Source: Streptomyces sp. SM10 (GTDB taxonomy: Bacteria; Actinomycetota; Actinomycetes; Streptomycetales; Streptomycetaceae). From it: a DNA stretch of 61,057 nt. Location of the stretch: NCBI RefSeq assembly GCF_002910915.1, contig NZ_NEUF01000024.1, positions 1 to 61,057 on the forward strand. The letters are read 5' to 3'. Positions 16,466 to 24,416 of the stretch are shown here, piece by piece (position 1 is the first letter of the stretch; each line of letters opens with the position of its first letter). Below the pieces are notes generated by a model. That model ran no database searches. It saw nothing but the letters and a program-made list of their open reading frames with translations, and was not told the origin of the DNA. Made by a program: the position numbers and the translations under genes.

Positions 16466-17125
16466 TCAGCCGGGCTGGCCGTATCCCTCCAGGGCGTCCT
16501 GGACCTCGCGCAGCTGGGCCGGGGAGAGGAGGGACGGGCGGTGTCCGGGCACGGAGCTGGCGGTGAGCCAGAGCCTGCACATCCATTCGAGCTGGGCGGT
16601 GCGGTCGTAGGCCTCGTCCAGGGTGTTCCCGTAGGTGACGGTGCCGTGGTTCCGCAGCAGGCAGCCGGTACGGCCGCGCAGCGCGGTCAGCATGTGGTCG
16701 GCGAGTTCCGGCGTCCCGTAGCGCGCGTAGGCGGCGGTGCGGACGGGGCCGCCCATCATGGCGGCGGCGTAGTGGATCAACGGCACCTCGGCGACGAGGG
16801 TGGAGACGGCCGTGGCGTGCACGGCGTGGGTGTGGACGACGGCCGCGGCATCGCTGTCCCGGTAGACGGCCAGATGGAGCGGCAGTTCGCTGGTCGGGGC
16901 GAGGCCGCCCAGGACCTGGCGTCCCTCGAGGTCGACGCCGACCGCGTCCCCGGGGCCCAGCCGGTCGTAGGGAACCCCGCTGGGGGTGACCAGGACGACG
17001 TCACCGACCCGGGCCGACACGTTGCCCGAGGTGCCGACGACCAGGCCTTCCGCCGCTGTCCGCCGGGCCGTCCTGAGGACACCGTCCCACGCCTGCTCGA
17101 TCGCGTCCTGTCGCACGTCAGTCAT
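16466..17125 (-). CDS. Class II aldolase/adducin family protein (fuculose-phosphate aldolase-like)
   Basis: 219-residue zinc-dependent class II aldolase fold. GTSGNVSARVGDVVLVTPSG (about residues 32-51) is the phosphate-binding opening and HTHAVHATAVS supplies the first two zinc His residues. RNHGTVTYGNTLDEAYDRTAQLEW supplies the third His and the C-terminal helix. Such enzymes cleave L-fuculose-1-phosphate or L-ribulose-5-phosphate, or act as decarboxylases, and the substrate is not determined here. Start ATG 17125 (MTDVRQDAIEQAW) matches family N-termini. It is divergent from the phosphate transporter gene. Confidence 0.9.
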   Translation of the reverse strand: MTDVRQDAIEQAWDGVLRTARRTAAEGLVVGTSGNVSARVGDVVLVTPSGVPYDRLGPGDAVGVDLEGRQVLGGLAPTSELPLHLAVYRDSDAAAVVHTHAVHATAVSTLVAEVPLIHYAAAMMGGPVRTAAYARYGTPELADHMLTALRGRTGCLLRNHGTVTYGNTLDEAYDRTAQLEWMCRLWLTASSVPGHRPSLLSPAQLREVQDALEGYGQPG

Positions 17126-17304
17126 GGCGGAGATCCTAGGGTCACGTGAGCGATGTCTCTCCGGGGGGAGCCGTCGAGCGGGGCGGTGGACGGCGGGTGC
17201 GGCGCCGGGCCGGTCGCCGCAACGGAACGGAAGCTTCCGGATGCCCTCGACCCTCACAAGCGGAATTGGCGCGCACGGTTGAGGTCACCACGCCGCCCTG
17301 TCCA

Positions 17305-17326
17305 GTTCATCTTCCGTTCACCCTGG
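17305..17326 (+). promoter_or_regulatory. PHO box (PhoP-binding direct repeats) upstream of pit
   Basis: Two adjoining 11-base direct repeats, GTTCATCTTCC (17305-17315) and GTTCACCCTGG (17316-17326), match the Streptomyces PHO-box unit, which has a GTTCAYC core. A -10-like TACGTT at 17332-17337 follows at the spacing of a PhoP-controlled promoter, and the transporter ATG is 47 bases downstream. PhoR-PhoP control is inferred. Confidence 0.75.
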
Positions 17327-17373
17327 TTGCTTACGTTCCACGTGCCAATGACGTCGAACGATTGCCTGGGTAA

Positions 17374-18624
17374 ATGGAACACATCACGCTGCTGCTCGCG
17401 ATCGTGATCGTGACAGCTCTCGTGTTCGATTTCACGAACGGTTTCCACGACACCGCCAACGCGATGGCCACCACCATCTCGACCGGCGCTCTCAAGCCCA
17501 GGACAGCGGTGGCCATGTCCGCCGTTCTCAACCTGGTCGGCGCGTTCCTGTCGGTGGAGGTCGCCAAGACGATCTCCGGCGGGATCATCAACGAGAACGG
17601 CCTCAGAACCGAGGTCATCTTCGCCGCGCTCGTCGGCGCGATCCTGTGGAATCTGCTGACCTGGCTGGTCGGCCTGCCCTCCAGTTCCTCCCACGCACTC
17701 TTCGGCGGCCTCATCGGTGCCGCGGTCATGTCGGCCGGCTGGTCCTCGATCAACGGCGGCACCGTCGTGACGAAGGTCCTGCTGCCCGCCATCGCCGCGC
17801 CCCTCGTCGCGGGTCTCGCCGCGCTGCTGGCCACGAAGCTGACGTACCGCCTCAACCGGAAGATCACCGACGAGGCCCAGCTGAAGTCGACCGCCAAGGG
17901 CTACCGCGCCGGCCAGATCGCCTCGGCCGGTCTCGTCTCGCTGGCCCACGGCACCAACGACGCGCAGAAGACCATGGGCATCATCACCCTGGCCCTGGTC
18001 ACCGGCGGCGTCCTCTCCCCCGGCTCCAACCCGCCGGTCTGGGTCATCGCCTCCGCCGGTATCGCCATCGCGCTGGGCACCTACCTCGGCGGCTGGCGCA
18101 TCATCCGCACCATGGGCAGCGGCCTCACCGACCTCCGTCCGCCGCAGGGCTTCGCGGCCCAGACGAGCGCGGCGACGGTCATCCTGGCCTCCTCGCACCT
18201 CGGATTCTCCCTCTCGACCACCCAGTCGTGCTCCGGTGCGGTGATGGGCGCGGGCCTCGGACGCAAGGGGGGCGTGGTCCGCTGGTCCACCGCCACCCGG
18301 ATGTTCGTCGCCTGGGGCCTGACGCTCCCGGCCGCCGGCCTGGTCGGCGCGGGAGCGGAGTTCCTGACCAACCAGGGCCCTTGGGGCGTCGCGGTCGTCG
18401 CCGTCCTGCTCGTCGTCGGCTCCGGCGCCATCTGGCTGCTGTCCCGCCGCAAGCCGGTCGACCACACCAACGTGAACGACGGCACGGACGAGCCCGCGGG
18501 CGTCGTCACCACGGCCATCGCGGCCGTCAGCCCGCCGCCCGTCGGCGTGGCCGTCCCGGAACTCAAGACCACCATCCCCGCCCCGGACACCCAGGCCGAC
18601 CCGGCCCGACCGGCCACGGTGTAA
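17374..18624 (+). CDS. pitH1: PiT family low-affinity inorganic phosphate transporter
   Basis: 416-residue membrane transporter of the PiT family (Pi with metal, proton-coupled). The signature DFTNGFHDTANAMATTISTGAL (about residues 19-40) and its inverted repeat SLAHGTNDAQKTMGIITLAL (about 190-210) each carry the GxxDxxN/GTNDAQK phosphate-binding motif. About ten hydrophobic helices follow the family pattern. The C-terminal 60 residues are Pro/Thr-rich and hydrophilic. No good ribosome site precedes ATG 17374. Position next to the cobalamin operon matches SCO1845 (pitH1) by memory. The PHO box at 17305-17326 suggests phosphate control. Confidence 0.93.
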   Translation: MEHITLLLAIVIVTALVFDFTNGFHDTANAMATTISTGALKPRTAVAMSAVLNLVGAFLSVEVAKTISGGIINENGLRTEVIFAALVGAILWNLLTWLVGLPSSSSHALFGGLIGAAVMSAGWSSINGGTVVTKVLLPAIAAPLVAGLAALLATKLTYRLNRKITDEAQLKSTAKGYRAGQIASAGLVSLAHGTNDAQKTMGIITLALVTGGVLSPGSNPPVWVIASAGIAIALGTYLGGWRIIRTMGSGLTDLRPPQGFAAQTSAATVILASSHLGFSLSTTQSCSGAVMGAGLGRKGGVVRWSTATRMFVAWGLTLPAAGLVGAGAEFLTNQGPWGVAVVAVLLVVGSGAIWLLSRRKPVDHTNVNDGTDEPAGVVTTAIAAVSPPPVGVAVPELKTTIPAPDTQADPARPATV

Positions 18625-18636
18625 GGACAGATCCGC

Positions 18637-18858
18637 ATGAACATCGACTGGGCAGCTCTCGCTTCCGTCTTCGGCGTCAGCCTCGTGATCACCGTCGCGC
18701 TGGTCGGCCTCTTCACCCTGGGCATCACGGGCCTCGCCCGGCAGACGGCGACGGCGCGGAGCGCCGGCGGCGGTGTCCTGGCGCGCACCGGCGCGTACGC
18801 CTGCTTCGCGCTGTGCGCGGCGGCGGTCACGTACGGGATCTATCTGATCGTCGCCTGA
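18637..18858 (+). CDS. Small membrane protein downstream of pit
   Basis: 73-residue protein with two hydrophobic helices (about residues 8-33 and 50-72) joined by a short polar loop (ARQTATARSAGG). It begins 12 bases after the pit stop and is probably cotranscribed. No motif is recognised. It may be an accessory subunit of the transporter, because this pairing is common in Streptomyces, but no direct evidence supports a function. Confidence 0.75.
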   Translation: MNIDWAALASVFGVSLVITVALVGLFTLGITGLARQTATARSAGGGVLARTGAYACFALCAAAVTYGIYLIVA

Positions 18859-18864
18859 CACCCG

Positions 18865-18916
18865 GACGCACATCGGGCCGGACACACCCCACGGTGTGTC
18901 CGGCCCGATGTGCGTC
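18865..18916. terminator. Perfect 24-bp hairpin between pit operon and cobalamin riboswitch
   Basis: The arms 18865-18888 and 18893-18916 are exact reverse complements of 24 bases with a CCAC loop (left arm starts GACGCACATCGG, right arm ends CCGATGTGCGTC). No T-tract follows, as usual in Streptomyces. It ends the pit transcript only six bases past the last stop codon. Confidence 0.88.
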
Positions 18917-18944
18917 TCAGCACACTGAAGCCTCGCAGGTCAAC

Positions 18945-19171
18945 GGCAGGTTGACGGGCCTTCACGGGGCGTGGTGGACTGCCGGAGCCATTTACGGCGA
19001 CAGGAGAGGAAGCCGGTGCGAATCCGGCGCGGTCCCGCCACTGTCACCGGGGAGCAGCCTCCACACGGAAGTCACGGTCCGCCACCGCGGACTGGAAGGC
19101 CGGAGGACCTGCGGATCCGGAAGCCAGGAGACTCTCGTCGCCGGTCACGTCGTACCAGGGCGCGGACCCTG
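18945..19171 (+). ncRNA. Cobalamin (B12) riboswitch
   Basis: The core contains the B12-box architecture. ACAGGAGAGGAAGCCGGTGC (about 19000-19019) is followed by GAATCCGGCGCGGTCCCGCC, ACTGTCACC, and the downstream GAAGCCAGGAGAC (about 19120-19132). An upstream GGAGCCATTTACGGC element completes the aptamer. A small hairpin (CAGGG 19156-19160 / CCCTG 19167-19171) leads to the ribosome site AGGA at 19176-19179. The latter could be sequestered when cobalamin binds, so translational control is likely. Outer boundaries are approximate. It stands before a leader ORF and the cobD-cobB genes. Confidence 0.93.
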
Positions 19172-19187
19172 AGTGAGGACATACGCC

Positions 19188-19259
19188 ATGCCTGGCTGCC
19201 CTGCGTCGGTCGCTGCACCACCCTTCACGAAGGCCCTTCGAGGCGCGACGGCCGGCTGA
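19188..19259 (+). CDS. Putative 23-residue leader peptide upstream of cobD
   Basis: ATG at 19188 has AGGA eight bases upstream, the only good ribosome site between the riboswitch and cobD. The 23-codon frame encodes a short Ala/Pro-rich peptide beginning MPGCPASVAAPPF and ends TGA at 19257-19259. The cobD GTG is four bases later, with only a weak, too-close site of its own. Translation of cobD is therefore probably coupled to this leader. The peptide has no recognised domain and may serve only as a translated leader. Conservation in relatives is untested. Confidence 0.5.
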   Translation: MPGCPASVAAPPFTKALRGATAG

Positions 19260-19262
19260 GGG

Positions 19263-20207
19263 GTGCGAGCCGACCGCGTCTTCGCGTACGGCGCCGCCGC
19301 CGGCCTGATCGGCGACCTGCTGCTCGGTGATCCCCGGCGGGGCCATCCCGTCGCCGCCTTCGGGCGCGCAGCGGCGGGCGCCGAGAGTTTGTTGTGGCGC
19401 GATCACCGCGGCTGGGGGGCCCTGCACACGCTCGTCTGCGCCGGGGGTGCCACGGGCGCAGCCGCGCTGGCCGCCCGCGCCGTACGGAACCGTCCCGCGG
19501 CCGCCGTGGCGCTGACCGCGGCCGCCACCTGGTCCGTCGTCGGGGGCACGTCGCTGGGCCGGGAGGCCCGCGCCATCGGCGGGGCCCTGGCGGCCGGGGA
19601 CATCGAGCTGGCCCGCGAGCGGCTGCCGCATCTCTGCGGCCGTGATCCGCAGGCCCTGGACGGCCCGGGGATCGCCCGCGCCGTGGTGGAGTCCGTCGCC
19701 GAGAACACCTCCGACGCCGTGGTGGGAGCCCTGGTGTGGGGTGCACTGGGCGGCGTACCGGGCCTGGTGGGCTTCCGGGCCGTGAACACGCTCGACGCCA
19801 TGGTCGGGCACAAGTCGCCCCGCCACCGCCGCTACGGCTGGGCGTCGGCCCGGCTCGACGACGTCGTCGGCTGGCCCGGGGCCCGGCTCACCGCCGCGCT
19901 CGCCGTGGCCGCCGGGGGGCGTCCGCGCGAGGCCGTCCGGTCCTGGCGGGCGGACGCGGGGCGGCATCCGAGCCCCAACGCGGGTCCCGTGGAGGCCTCG
20001 TTCGCGGGCGCTCTCGGCGTACGGCTCGGCGGGACCCTCGCGTACGGCGGGCGGGTCGAGCACCGGCCGGTGCTGGGCGGAGAGGCCGGCCGCGAGGTGC
20101 GGGTCACGGACATCGAACGCGCGGTGCGGCTGTCGCGCCGCGTGAGTGTGCTGGCCCTCGCCGTGTGCGCGGCGGGGCGCCTGGCCATGGGACGGAGAAC
20201 CACATGA
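19263..20207 (+). CDS. cobD: Adenosylcobinamide-phosphate synthase CobD/CbiB
   Basis: 314-residue integral membrane protein that attaches aminopropanol (phosphate) to adenosylcobyric acid. It opens with GLIGDLLLGDPRRGHPVAAFGR, the family signature, and later carries ARAVVESVAENTSDAVVGALVWGALGG and AVNTLDAMVGHKSPRHRRYGWASARLDDV. Hydrophobic segments fit four or five helices. Start GTG 19263 gives the expected N-terminus. Its stop overlaps the cobQ ATG by four bases. It is the first biosynthetic gene after the B12 riboswitch. Confidence 0.95.
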   Translation: MRADRVFAYGAAAGLIGDLLLGDPRRGHPVAAFGRAAAGAESLLWRDHRGWGALHTLVCAGGATGAAALAARAVRNRPAAAVALTAAATWSVVGGTSLGREARAIGGALAAGDIELARERLPHLCGRDPQALDGPGIARAVVESVAENTSDAVVGALVWGALGGVPGLVGFRAVNTLDAMVGHKSPRHRRYGWASARLDDVVGWPGARLTAALAVAAGGRPREAVRSWRADAGRHPSPNAGPVEASFAGALGVRLGGTLAYGGRVEHRPVLGGEAGREVRVTDIERAVRLSRRVSVLALAVCAAGRLAMGRRTT

Positions 20208-21790
20208 GCGGCGGGCTGCTGGTCGCCGGAACCACGTCGGACGCGGGCAAGAGCGTCGTCACGGCCGGAATCTGCCGGTGGCTGGTGCGCCGGGGGGTGA
20301 AGGTCGCGCCGTTCAAGGCGCAGAACATGTCGCTGAACTCGTTCGTCACCCGTGAGGGGGCGGAGATCGGCCGTGCCCAGGCGATGCAGGCGCAGGCCGC
20401 CCGGGTCGAGCCGTCGGCGCTCATGAACCCGGTGCTCCTCAAACCGGGCGGTGACCGCTCGAGCCAGGTCGTCCTGATGGGGAAGCCGGTCGGCGAGATG
20501 AGTGCGCGCGGCTACCACGGGGGGCGGCAGGAGGCGCTGCTGGGGACGGTCACGGACTGTCTGGAGCAGCTGCGGTCCACGTACGACGCCGTGATCTGCG
20601 AGGGAGCGGGCAGCCCGGCCGAGATCAATCTGCGGCGCACGGACATCGTGAACATGGGCGTCGCGCGGGCCGCGCGCTTTCCGGTGCTGGTGGTCGGGGA
20701 CATCGACCGGGGCGGGGTGTTCGCCTCCTTCTTCGGCACGACGGCGCTGCTGAGCGCCGAGGACCAGGCGCTGATCGCCGGGTACCTCGTCAACAAGTTC
20801 CGCGGTGACGTGTCGCTGCTGGAGCCCGGACTCGACATGCTGCTCGGGCTCACCGGGCGGCGGACCTACGGGGTACTGCCCTACGCCCACGGGCTGGGCA
20901 TCGACGAGGAGGACGGGCTGCGCGTCTCGATGCGCGGGACCGTGCGGGAGTCGGTGGTGGCGCCCCCGCACGGCGAGGACGTCCTGCGGGTCGCGGTGTG
21001 CGCACTGCCGCTGATGTCCAACTTCACGGACGTGGACGCGCTGGCCGCAGAGCCGGGTGTGGTGGTGCGGTTCGTGGACCGGGCGGAGGAGCTCGCCGAC
21101 GCGGACCTCGTGATCGTGCCCGGGACGCGCGGCACCGTGAAGGCACTGGCGTGGCTGCGCGAGCGGGGACTCGCGGGCGCCCTGCTGCGGCGTGCCGCCG
21201 AGGGGCGCCCGGTGCTGGGGATCTGCGGCGGGTTCCAGGTGCTCGGCGAGTCGATCGAGGACGACGTGGAGTCGCGGGCCGGTCTGGTCGAGGGGCTCGG
21301 ACTGCTGCCCGTCCGGGTCCGCTTCGGCCGGGACAAGGTCCTGGAGCGGCCCGTCGGAACAGCGCTCGGAGAGCCCGTGGAGGGGTACGAGATCCATCAC
21401 GGGGTCGCCGACGTGAGGGGCGGTGAGCCGTTCCTGGACGGGTGCCGAGTGGGCTCGGTCTGGGGGACGCACTGGCACGGGTCGCTGGAGAGCGACTCCT
21501 TCCGCCGGGCCTTCCTGGGCGAGGTCGCCCGGGCCGCGGGCCGGCGGTTCACGGCGGCTCCGGACACGAGCTTCGAGGCGTTGCGGGAGGAGCAGCTGGA
21601 CCGGTTGGGGGACCTGATCGAGGAACACGCGGACACGGACGCGCTGTGGCGCCTGATCGAGGACGGGGCGCCGGAGGGGCTGCCCTTCCTCGCACCGGGG
21701 GCGCCGCCCGTGCCGGCTCCCGCACGCGTGGCACCCGGTGCGGCCGGGCCCGAACGTACTGATGTGAACGCTACAGAGGAGGCTCCGTGA
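20204..21790 (+). CDS. cobQ: Cobyric acid synthase CobQ/CbiP
   Basis: 528-residue amidotransferase that amidates four side chains of adenosylcobyrinic a,c-diamide. The N-terminal P-loop-like domain begins LLVAGTTSDAGKSVVTAG (about 4-21) with KAQNMSLNS close behind. The C-terminal class I glutaminase domain has the nucleophile in ILGICGGFQVLGES (actual VLGICGGFQ) and a later HGSLES His region after WGTHWHG. Length fits the family. ATG 20204 overlaps the cobD stop; the stop overlaps the next GTG, so translation is coupled. The C-terminus has a Pro/Ala-rich extension. Confidence 0.95.
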   Translation: MSGGLLVAGTTSDAGKSVVTAGICRWLVRRGVKVAPFKAQNMSLNSFVTREGAEIGRAQAMQAQAARVEPSALMNPVLLKPGGDRSSQVVLMGKPVGEMSARGYHGGRQEALLGTVTDCLEQLRSTYDAVICEGAGSPAEINLRRTDIVNMGVARAARFPVLVVGDIDRGGVFASFFGTTALLSAEDQALIAGYLVNKFRGDVSLLEPGLDMLLGLTGRRTYGVLPYAHGLGIDEEDGLRVSMRGTVRESVVAPPHGEDVLRVAVCALPLMSNFTDVDALAAEPGVVVRFVDRAEELADADLVIVPGTRGTVKALAWLRERGLAGALLRRAAEGRPVLGICGGFQVLGESIEDDVESRAGLVEGLGLLPVRVRFGRDKVLERPVGTALGEPVEGYEIHHGVADVRGGEPFLDGCRVGSVWGTHWHGSLESDSFRRAFLGEVARAAGRRFTAAPDTSFEALREEQLDRLGDLIEEHADTDALWRLIEDGAPEGLPFLAPGAPPVPAPARVAPGAAGPERTDVNATEEAP

Positions 21791-23817
21791 GCACGCCGTA
21801 TCCCTTCACCGCCATCGTCGGGCAGGACGATCTACGGCTGGGACTCCTGCTCAACGCCGTCAGTCCCGCCGTCGGCGGAGTGCTGGTCCGGGGTGAGAAG
21901 GGGACCGCCAAGTCCACCGCCGTACGGGCGCTCGCCGCGCTCATGCCGGAGGTCGGTGTCGTGACGGGGTGCCGTTTCTCGTGCGACCCCGAGGCGCCCG
22001 ACCCGGCGTGTCCCGACGGCCCCCACGAGGCGGCGGCGGGCGTGTCACGTCCGGCGCGGACCGTGGAGCTCCCGGTCGGCGCGTCGGAGGACCGGCTCGT
22101 CGGGGCGCTCGACATCGAGCGGGCGCTCTCGGAGGGCGTGAAGTCCTTCGAGCCGGGGCTCCTCGCCGACGCGCACCGCGGAATCCTGTACGTGGACGAG
22201 GTCAACCTCCTCCACGACCACCTGGTGGACCTGCTGCTCGACGCGGCGGCGATGGGCGCCTCGTACGTCGAGCGCGAGGGCGTGTCCGTCCGGCACGCGG
22301 CACGCTTCCTGCTGGTCGGGACGATGAACCCGGAGGAGGGCGAGCTCCGGCCGCAGCTGCTGGACCGCTTCGGGCTGACCGTGGAGGTGGCCGCCTCGCG
22401 CGAGACGGACCTGCGGGTCGAGGTCGTACGGCGGCGGCTCGCCTACGACGACGATCCGGTGGGATTCGCCGCGCGGTGGGCCGGCGAGGAGGCCGCGTTG
22501 CGTGAGCGGATCACCGCCGCGCGCGCCCTGCTGCCCCGTGTGGTGCTCGGCGACGGCGTGTTGCGGCAGATCGCGGCGACGTGCGCCGCGTTCGAGGTCG
22601 ACGGGATGCGTGCCGACATCGTCATGGCCCGTACGGCGACGGCGCTGGCGGCGTGGGCGGGCCGGGACGAGGTCGTCGAGGACGACGTGCGCCAGGCGGC
22701 GCTCCTGGCGCTCCCCCACCGGCGCCGGCGCAATCCCTTCGACGCCCCCGGGCTGGACGAGGAGAAGCTGGACGACACCCTCAGGGACGCCGCGGACGAG
22801 GAGGGCGGGGGCGACGAGGATCCGGACCCGGACGGGCCCGGCGGCGGAGTTCCCCCGCAGGGGGGCGGTCCTGACGAGGGCGGCACGGACGGGGGCGGCG
22901 CCGACGAGGGCGGTCCCGGCACGGAGGGCCGGGAGGAGTCCGGGTCCGGCGACGCGCCGCCGCCGGGCCTGGGCGCCGGGGAGCAGCGGCCCGTGCGGTC
23001 CGGTGAGCCGTTCCGCACGAAGATGCTCAGCGTGCCGGGGCTCGGAGAGGGCGCGGCGGGGCGGCGGTCCCGGGCGCGTACCGAGCACGGGCGGACCACC
23101 GGGTCCCGGCGGCCCGAGGGGGCGCTGACGAAGCTTCACCTGGCGGCGACCGTGCAGGCGGCGGCGCCGCACCAGCGGGCGCGCGGCCGGTCGGGGCGGG
23201 GTCTCGTCGTACGGCGGGACGATCTGCGGCAGGCGACGCGGGAGGGGCGCGAGGGGAACCTGGTGCTGTTCGTCGTGGACGCCTCCGGGTCGATGGCGGC
23301 CCGCCGGCGGATGAGCGCCGTGAAGGGGGCGGTGATGTCGCTGCTGCTGGACGCCTACCAGCGCCGGGACAAGGTCGGACTGGTGACCTTCCGGGGCAGG
23401 GACGCGGAGGTGGCGTTGCCGCCGACCTCCTCGGTGGACGCGGCCGCCGCGCGGCTGGAGACGCTGCCGACCGGCGGGCGCACCCCGCTGGCCGCCGGGC
23501 TGCTGAAGGCGCACGACGTGCTGCGGGTGGAGCGGCTGCGTGATCCGTCGCGGCGGGCGCTGCTCGTCGTGGTGACGGACGGGCGCGCCACGGGGGGCGT
23601 CGACCCGGTGGCGCTGGCGGCGCGGGCCGGGAGGCTGCATGCCTCGGAGGGGACCGCGTCCGTCGTCGTGGACTGCGAGTCGGGGATCGTGCGCCTCGGT
23701 CTCGCCGCACAGCTCGCCCGGGATCTGGGGGGCAGCGCGGTCACGCTCGACGAGCTGCGCGCCGACTCGATCGCAGGGCTGGTCAAGGACATCACTGCTG
23801 CCGGGAGGGCCGCTTAA
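21787..23817 (+). CDS. Fused ChlI/ChlD-type magnesium/cobalt chelatase subunit
   Basis: 676-residue AAA+ / von Willebrand A fusion acting as the ATPase part of cobalt (or magnesium) chelatase. The AAA module has Walker A GEKGTAKST (about 36-44), Walker B GILYVDEVNLL and LLVGTMNPEEGELRPQLLDRFGL. A Gly/Asp/Glu-rich acidic linker (about residues 335-400) separates it from the VWA domain with the MIDAS motif DASGSMAARRRM and later TDGRATGG. The start GTG follows AGAGGAGGCTCC. In Streptomyces it pairs with CobN, but no cobN lies in this window. Confidence 0.92.
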   Translation: MSTPYPFTAIVGQDDLRLGLLLNAVSPAVGGVLVRGEKGTAKSTAVRALAALMPEVGVVTGCRFSCDPEAPDPACPDGPHEAAAGVSRPARTVELPVGASEDRLVGALDIERALSEGVKSFEPGLLADAHRGILYVDEVNLLHDHLVDLLLDAAAMGASYVEREGVSVRHAARFLLVGTMNPEEGELRPQLLDRFGLTVEVAASRETDLRVEVVRRRLAYDDDPVGFAARWAGEEAALRERITAARALLPRVVLGDGVLRQIAATCAAFEVDGMRADIVMARTATALAAWAGRDEVVEDDVRQAALLALPHRRRRNPFDAPGLDEEKLDDTLRDAADEEGGGDEDPDPDGPGGGVPPQGGGPDEGGTDGGGADEGGPGTEGREESGSGDAPPPGLGAGEQRPVRSGEPFRTKMLSVPGLGEGAAGRRSRARTEHGRTTGSRRPEGALTKLHLAATVQAAAPHQRARGRSGRGLVVRRDDLRQATREGREGNLVLFVVDASGSMAARRRMSAVKGAVMSLLLDAYQRRDKVGLVTFRGRDAEVALPPTSSVDAAAARLETLPTGGRTPLAAGLLKAHDVLRVERLRDPSRRALLVVVTDGRATGGVDPVALAARAGRLHASEGTASVVVDCESGIVRLGLAAQLARDLGGSAVTLDELRADSIAGLVKDITAAGRAA

Positions 23818-24416
23818 TGCCACAGGGACAGCCGGTATCGGTACCGGACGACGGGCTGACGACACGTCAGCGGCGCAACCGGCCGCTTCTGTTCGTCCAC
23901 ACGGGCGTCGGCAAGGGCAAGTCGACGGCGGCCTTCGGGCTGGCGTTGCGGGCCTGGAACCAGGGCTGGCCCGTCGGGGTGTTCCAGTTCGTGAAGTCGG
24001 CGAAGTGGAAGGTCGGCGAGGAGAACGCGCTGAAGGTGCTGGGGGCGAGCGGCGAGGGCGGCACCGTCGACTGGCACAAGATGGGCGAGGGGTGGTCCTG
24101 GGTCCAGCGTGACAATCAGCTGGACAACGAGGAGAAGGCCCGCGAGGGCTGGGAGCAGGTCAAGCGGGACCTGGCCGCCGAGACGTACAAGCTGTACGTG
24201 CTCGACGAGTTCGCCTATCCGATGCACTGGGGCTGGATCGACACCGACGAGGTCGTCGAGGTCATGCGCGACCGGCCGGGCACCCAGCACGTGGTGATCA
24301 CGGGGCGCAACGCCCCGCAGACGCTGATCGACGCCGCCGACCTGGTGACCGACATGTCGAAGGTCAAGCACCCGATGGACGCCGGCCAGAAGGGCCAGAG
24401 AGGCATCGAGTGGTGA
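23817..24416 (+). CDS. cobO: Cob(I)yrinic acid a,c-diamide adenosyltransferase CobO
   Basis: 199-residue ATP:corrinoid adenosyltransferase of the CobA/BtuR family. The P-loop is HTGVGKGKSTAAFG (about residues 28-41), followed by GWPVGVFQFVKSAKWKVGEENAL. The conserved LYVLDEFAYPMHWGWID and HVVITGRNAP are present. The ATG shares a base with the preceding stop (TAATG), giving tight coupling. It attaches the adenosyl ligand to Co(I) before amidation by CobQ. Confidence 0.95.
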   Translation: MPQGQPVSVPDDGLTTRQRRNRPLLFVHTGVGKGKSTAAFGLALRAWNQGWPVGVFQFVKSAKWKVGEENALKVLGASGEGGTVDWHKMGEGWSWVQRDNQLDNEEKAREGWEQVKRDLAAETYKLYVLDEFAYPMHWGWIDTDEVVEVMRDRPGTQHVVITGRNAPQTLIDAADLVTDMSKVKHPMDAGQKGQRGIEW

